Assembly: GCF_000718635.1 (NCBI RefSeq)
Contig: NZ_JOBF01000006.1
Span: 124,001 to 188,000, forward strand
From: Streptomyces varsoviensis
GTDB taxonomy: Bacteria > Actinomycetota > Actinomycetes > Streptomycetales > Streptomycetaceae
Length of the DNA: 64,000 nt
Direction of reading: 5' to 3'
Shown: positions 60,031 to 64,000 of the stretch, piece by piece
Layout: each line of letters starts with the position of its first letter
Numbering within the stretch: position 1 is the first letter of the stretch
Notes under the pieces: generated by a model
Database searches by the model: none
Told to the model about the DNA's origin: nothing
What the model saw: only the letters and a program-made list of their open reading frames with translations
Made by a program: the position numbers and the translations under genes

Positions 60031-60710
60031 CTTCGCTCTTCTCTCCGGTCGACACTCGGTGTAGGCGCTGCGGTGACGCTGCGGAGTGTGACGGTACATC
60101 CCGCCCCCGTGTCAAACGGAAAAAGCCCGCAACGCCACTCGAACGGTAACCCGACAAGCGTCCTGTCTGCCGCCCGGACCGGCACACGGCTGACGAGACG
60201 GGTCCGGCGGCAGCGGCCCGTATCGGCCAGGGCCCGGAGCCCCCGCCTGACCAGGCATCGCGGACCGGCCCCCTCCGGTTCGGCCGGCGGCGACGACCGG
60301 GCGGCCGGGCGTACGGCCAGGTCAGCCCGTACGGCCGTAGGTACGGCCAGGCGTACGAGCGGAGGCCCGGCCGGGGCTCCGGCCGGCGGGTGGCCCGCCC
60401 TCTCCGGGGCCGCGCCCGGGCCGCTCCCAACCGGCGAACGTTCGCGTCCGTACGTGTTCATGTCCGTACGCGCGTCCGCCGGGACCCGGCCGACGCGCGA
60501 GCGGCAGGCGGCATCGCGCGCTGGCTGGATCAGCCGGACCGAAATGCCCGGCGAACCGTCGACCGCGCGTCCACACCTCCCGGCACGGTGGCGTAACTCA
60601 TATCGCCCACCGGCGATACCCGCCCTTCCCGGGCTTCCGCCGGGCGCTCGGGACTTCCGCCGGGCACCCCGCGCTCGCCGCCTCGCGGAGCGGAGCACCC
60701 GCCCGCAGGC
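60031..60710. other. Long GC-rich spacer
   Basis: This 680-bp gap lies upstream of topA and downstream of the methyltransferase gene. It contains many CGTACGGCC words (60305-60365) and no convincing gene. The topA promoter, supercoiling-sensitive in Streptomyces, should lie here; I could not place its hexamers with confidence. Confidence 0.5.
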
Positions 60711-62243
60711 TCAGTCCGACGAGTCGGCCGGCGTCAAGAACCCCTGTTCGACCAGGAGTCGGATGGATTCCGGCGTACGGTCCCGGAGCAACACCGGATC
60801 CTCCTCCATGAGTTGCGCGATGGCATCGAGAATGCGCCCCGCGGTGAGTGTTCCGTCACACACCCCCGCGAACCCGGCGCCCACCGTGTCCACCTTCGTC
60901 GCCCGCCGCATACCGCGGTTCTGACGGAGCACCACATGCTCGGGGTCCTCCGCGCCGGGCGCGCCGACCTGCTCCTGAGCGACCTCCGCCGCGAGGTGGA
61001 ACCGCGCGGCGAGCAGCGCCGCGTCGTCGTGCGAGCGCAGGAAGTCCTGCCGCTCGAAATGCGCCCGCACGGCGTCCCCGAGCGGCTGCTCGACCGGGTG
61101 CGGCCACTCCTCGGCGACGATGGACGGCTGGTCGGCGCCCGACTTGCGCAGCGTGATCCAGCCGAAGCCGACCGCCTTGGTCTTACGGGACTCGAACTCG
61201 TCCAGCCAGGCGTCGTACCGCGCGGCGTACTCGGCGGGGTCCGCGCGGTGGTCGCCCCCGTCCCGCAGCCACAGCTCCGCGTACTGCGTGACGTCCTGCA
61301 CCTCGCGCTGCACGATCCACGCGTCGCAGCCCCGCGGCACCCAGGAGGACAGCCGCTCGCGCCAGTCCTCCCCCTCCACGTGCTGCCAGTTGGCGAGCAG
61401 TTGGCAGTAGCCGCCGTCGTTGAGGTGGTCGGCCGACCACTGCACGAGCGTGCGGCACAGATCGTCCCCGGCCATGCCGCCGTCGCGGTAGGTGAGCCGC
61501 GCCCCGGGCGAGATGACGAAGGGCGGGTTGGAGACGATCAGGTCGAACGACTCGTCGGCGACCGGCTCGAACAGCGAGCCCGCGCGCAGGTCGGCGGCGG
61601 CCACGCCGGACAGCGCGAGGGTGAGCCGCGCCACGTGCAGGGCACGGGGGTTGAGATCCGTGGCGGTGACCCGGGTGGCGTGCCGGGCGGCGTGCAGGGC
61701 CTGGATGCCGGAGCCCGTGCCGAGGTCGAGGGCGCTCTCGACGGGCGTACGGACCGTGATCCCGGCGAGCGTGGTGGACGCGCCGCCCACGCCCAGCACC
61801 AGTCGCGGACGGTCCACACCGGACGTCCCGGCGAGCCCGCCGGCCCCGCCCACCGCGCACCCCAGGTCGGCGACGACCCACCAGTCCTGCCCCTCCGGCC
61901 CGCCGTACGGACGCACGTCGACCGTCGCCCGTACCTCGGCGCCCTCGCGGACCAGCCAGCCATCGGCCAGGCAGTCCTCGACGGGGAGGGACGCGGCGGC
62001 CCGCTCGTACGGCACGGGGCGCTGCAGGAGGAAGAGTCTGACCAGCGTCTCCAGCGGGCTCTCGCCTCGGGTGGCCCGCAGCGCGGGCACGGTCTCGCTG
62101 CGGGCGAGCGCGGCGTAGGCGGGCGCGCCGAGCAGGTCGAGGAGGCCGTCGGCGGTGAAGGCGGCGGCGAGAAGCGCCTCGCGCAGGCGGTCGGTGCGCG
62201 CGAGGTCGGCGGCGGGAAGGCGGTGCGTACTCACGGAACCCAT
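60711..62243 (-). CDS. Class I SAM-dependent methyltransferase, HemK/PrmC-like
   Basis: A protein of about 510 residues. The central Rossmann methyltransferase domain has motif I in ALDLGTGSGIQALHAA and motif IV in VSNPPFVISPG; NPPF marks N-methyltransferases acting on Gln or adenine amino groups. The N-terminal 130 residues (LLDLLGAPAYAALARSETVP) and the C-terminal 180 residues are extra domains typical of an actinobacterial group of unknown substrate. The start is set at MGSVSTHRLP; a GTG at 62234 is possible. Confidence 0.85.
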   Translation of the reverse strand: MGSVSTHRLPAADLARTDRLREALLAAAFTADGLLDLLGAPAYAALARSETVPALRATRGESPLETLVRLFLLQRPVPYERAAASLPVEDCLADGWLVREGAEVRATVDVRPYGGPEGQDWWVVADLGCAVGGAGGLAGTSGVDRPRLVLGVGGASTTLAGITVRTPVESALDLGTGSGIQALHAARHATRVTATDLNPRALHVARLTLALSGVAAADLRAGSLFEPVADESFDLIVSNPPFVISPGARLTYRDGGMAGDDLCRTLVQWSADHLNDGGYCQLLANWQHVEGEDWRERLSSWVPRGCDAWIVQREVQDVTQYAELWLRDGGDHRADPAEYAARYDAWLDEFESRKTKAVGFGWITLRKSGADQPSIVAEEWPHPVEQPLGDAVRAHFERQDFLRSHDDAALLAARFHLAAEVAQEQVGAPGAEDPEHVVLRQNRGMRRATKVDTVGAGFAGVCDGTLTAGRILDAIAQLMEEDPVLLRDRTPESIRLLVEQGFLTPADSSD

Positions 62244-62417
62244 TGTCGGGGGCGGCACTGACAATTGGCGACAGCCCGGCGCCACGCCCGCGCGGAGCGG
62301 TGCGGCCGGGCCGCCGACGGCCGGCCGCACGGGGGGTGAGGCGTCTCCGCAGCGGGGCGCGAGGGGCACGTCCGCACCAGGCACCGAGACGCCGCCCCGC
62401 GCCCGCGCGGCCCGCCG

Positions 62418-63011
62418 CTACTTCTGCGAACCGGAGGGCGATACGGAACCGGAGGGCGTCGCGGACGTCGACGTCCTGCGGCAGCCGGGCTGCTTCTTCA
62501 TGGACTCGCCCACGTTGCCCGCCTGGAGCTTCTTCAGCGCGTTCTCGCTCTTGCTGTTGAGCTTGTTCAGGCCCGCGACGATGTTGTTGAGGCCGTCGGA
62601 GAACTTCTGCTTGTCCGACGTGTTCATACCGTCTATCTGCTTCTTCAGCCCCTCGTAGGCCCCGGAGAGGTCGTTGAGCGCCTTGACGGCGTTCTTCTGG
62701 GTGGTCTCGCCCTCCTTGACGGGCGGCGCCCCCGCGCTGTCGATCGACGTGGCGAGCGACTTGTAGGCGTCGGCGTTGTCCTGGAAGGCGGCCGAGTCCG
62801 TCTGCTGGACCTTCTTGGAGTCCTGCTCCAGTTGCACGGAGGCGATGGCGCTGTTGGCGTCCAGGACCTTCTTGACCTGGGGCTGCATCTGACCGCAGAC
62901 CTTCTTGGCCCAGTCGTCGAGCTTCTTGTCCCCGTCATCGCCGCCGCAGCCGGTCAGCATCAGTACGAGTGCCGCACCGCCGGACAGCGCGGCCACAAGT
63001 TTCTTGTTCAC
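62418..63011 (-). CDS. Small secreted lipoprotein, unknown function
   Basis: A protein of 197 residues with a lipoprotein signal peptide (NKKLVAALSGGAALVLMLTG) and lipobox LTGC, then a helical mature part rich in Lys, Asp, Ser and Gln (KKLDDWAKKVCGQMQPQVKK). Two further cysteines (in KVCGQ and QPGCRR) could form a disulfide. The tail is Ser/Thr/Gly-rich. GTG at 63011 follows GGAAGGGACC; an ATG at 63029 is possible. Confidence 0.85.
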   Translation of the reverse strand: MNKKLVAALSGGAALVLMLTGCGGDDGDKKLDDWAKKVCGQMQPQVKKVLDANSAIASVQLEQDSKKVQQTDSAAFQDNADAYKSLATSIDSAGAPPVKEGETTQKNAVKALNDLSGAYEGLKKQIDGMNTSDKQKFSDGLNNIVAGLNKLNSKSENALKKLQAGNVGESMKKQPGCRRTSTSATPSGSVSPSGSQK

Positions 63012-63216
63012 CGGATCGGTCCCTTCCATGGCCTTCGGCCCCGGAACTTACACGTCCCAGGTGTGCGGGCCATGAGGCGGCCATCCGTTGTGACGCCTTT
63101 TGTAGCCATTTGCATCAAGCTGGCCGTGGCGTTCGCCGCACCTGACGAGCCGGCGTGTCCGCCGCACCAGCCGGTCGACGAGGCGGACAGCCGAACATAC
63201 AGACGGACAATCGGAC

Positions 63217-63312
63217 GGACAGGCAACCGGACAGACGGGCGGTCAGGGCGACAGGCGGACGGGCGGACAGGCAACCGGACAGACGGACGATCAGGCTGAC
63301 AGGCGGACGGGC
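63217..63312. repeat. 48-bp tandem repeat
   Basis: Two copies of a 48-bp unit starting ggacaggcaaccggacagac lie head to tail in the spacer between the lipoprotein and pyrophosphatase genes, each also made of shorter GGACRG words. The rest of the 356-bp gap (63012-63367) holds no gene. Confidence 0.8.
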
Positions 63313-63367
63313 GGACGGTGCGCCCGCGCGCACCACCCGCCCGTCCCCCCGCGAGGAGATTCCGCCG

Positions 63368-64000
63368 TCAGGAGACCACCGCGGGGTCGGCCGCGTTCGC
63401 CACCCGTCCGGCGCCGTCCTCCTCCTCGCCCACGGTGATGCTGCGCCGCTTGGACACATACACCGCGGCGACGATCACCACGATGGCCAGCACCGCGACG
63501 CCGGCCCGCAGCCCCGCGTTGGCGTCGGCGCCGTAGCTGAACTTCACCACCGCCGGCGCGATCAGCAGCGCCACCAGGTTCATCACCTTCAGCAGCGGGT
63601 TGATCGCCGGTCCGGCCGTGTCCTTGAACGGGTCACCGACCGTGTCGCCGATCACCGTCGCCGCATGCGCCTCGCTGCCCTTGCCGCCGTGGTGACCGTC
63701 CTCGACCAGCTTCTTGGCGTTGTCCCACGCGCCGCCGGAGTTGGCGAGGAAGACCGCCATCAGCGTGCCGGTGCCGATCGCGCCCGCGAGGTACGAGCCG
63801 AGCGCGCCGACGCCGAGCGAGAAGCCGACGGCGATCGGGGCCATCACGGCGAGCAGTCCGGGCGTGGCGAGCTCGCGCAGCGCGTCCTTGGTACAGATGT
63901 CGACGACGCGCCCGTACTCCGGCTTCTCGGTGTAGTCCATGATCCCGGGATGCTCGCGGAACTGCCGCCGCACCTCGTAGACCACGGAGCCCGCCGACCG
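63368..64000 (-). CDS. hppA: Membrane-bound proton-translocating pyrophosphatase, C-terminal part
   Basis: The 3' end of a gene cut by the window edge; about 210 C-terminal residues are visible. [20 protein letters not shown] and [19 protein letters not shown] followed by [20 protein letters not shown] are strongly conserved in H+-PPases, which couple PPi hydrolysis to proton export. Several hydrophobic helices and a short polar C-terminus follow. The reading frame stays open to position 64000. Confidence 0.93.
   Translation of the reverse strand, partial: RSAGSVVYEVRRQFREHPGIMDYTEKPEYGRVVDICTKDALRELATPGLLAVMAPIAVGFSLGVGALGSYLAGAIGTGTLMAVFLANSGGAWDNAKKLVEDGHHGGKGSEAHAATVIGDTVGDPFKDTAGPAINPLLKVMNLVALLIAPAVVKFSYGADANAGLRAGVAVLAIVVIVAAVYVSKRRSITVGEEEDGAGRVANAADPAVVS

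Noticed and set aside
63217..63312. Possible CRISPR-like array
   Set aside because: Head-to-tail 48-bp units without unique spacers.

Overview
The window is very GC-rich, carries strong third-codon-position GC bias and frequent GTG/TTG starts, and encodes a gas-vesicle cluster, XRE/DUF397/ATPase regulatory trios, an NsdA-like regulator, a TopA with a Lys/Ala-rich tail and a membrane-fused thymidylate kinase. Together these point to the chromosome of a Streptomyces or a close relative. No species is claimed.

Layout. (1) 0.2-8 kb: a TetR repressor divergent from an acyl-CoA catabolic operon (SDR, NDP-forming acyl-CoA synthetase, acyl-CoA dehydrogenase, enoyl-CoA hydratase) and an NCS1 permease. 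(2) 8-14 kb: an ECF41/SigJ sigma factor divergent from a carboxymuconolactone-decarboxylase-family partner, with ECF41-type promoter motifs between them; then STAS and ANTAR regulators, a VOC protein, a hemerythrin protein and an enolase-superfamily enzyme. (3) 14.3-19.5 kb: a shortened gas-vesicle cluster (gvpA, F, G, Y, Z, J) that runs into a cation-diffusion-facilitator gene. (4) 19.5-21.7 kb: an ATPase / XRE / DUF397 regulatory trio. (5) 22-27.4 kb: a coupled D-alanine operon (D,D-carboxypeptidase, alanine racemase, D-Ala ligase) and a membrane Ser/Thr kinase.

(6) 27.65-49.77 kb is a genomic island inserted in the 3' end of a tRNA-Thr(CGT) gene. A 45-bp copy of the tRNA 3' end lies at 27650-27694 and the intact gene at 49727-49803. 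The integrase is reduced to a C-terminal catalytic fragment, so the island is probably fixed. Its left part holds a zinc-ribbon protein, an excisionase-like HTH protein, an AbrB-type protein and a defence module: one m5C methyltransferase, a Vsr endonuclease with an extra N-terminal domain, and two different GIY-YIG (Eco29kI-like) nucleases. Its centre holds a second-type glutamyl-tRNA synthetase convergent with a tightly coupled eight-gene minus-strand operon: two glycosyltransferases, a 2-hydroxyacid dehydrogenase, a MoaA-like radical SAM enzyme, a nucleotidyltransferase-like protein, a second radical SAM enzyme, a NodU/TobZ-type carbamoyltransferase and an HD hydrolase. An anti-sigma-type ATPase, an NsdA-like regulator and a D-amino-acid-oxidase-like enzyme flank it. 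This combination is my best candidate for an undescribed biosynthetic pathway, with the extra GluRS as possible self-protection or as a Glu-tRNA supply.

(7) 49.8-64 kb returns to conserved chromosome: an S33 peptidase lipoprotein, holB, the tmk fusion, topA, a methyltransferase, a lipoprotein and the 3' part of a membrane pyrophosphatase gene cut by the window edge. Functions are assigned from motifs read by eye; no database search was possible.
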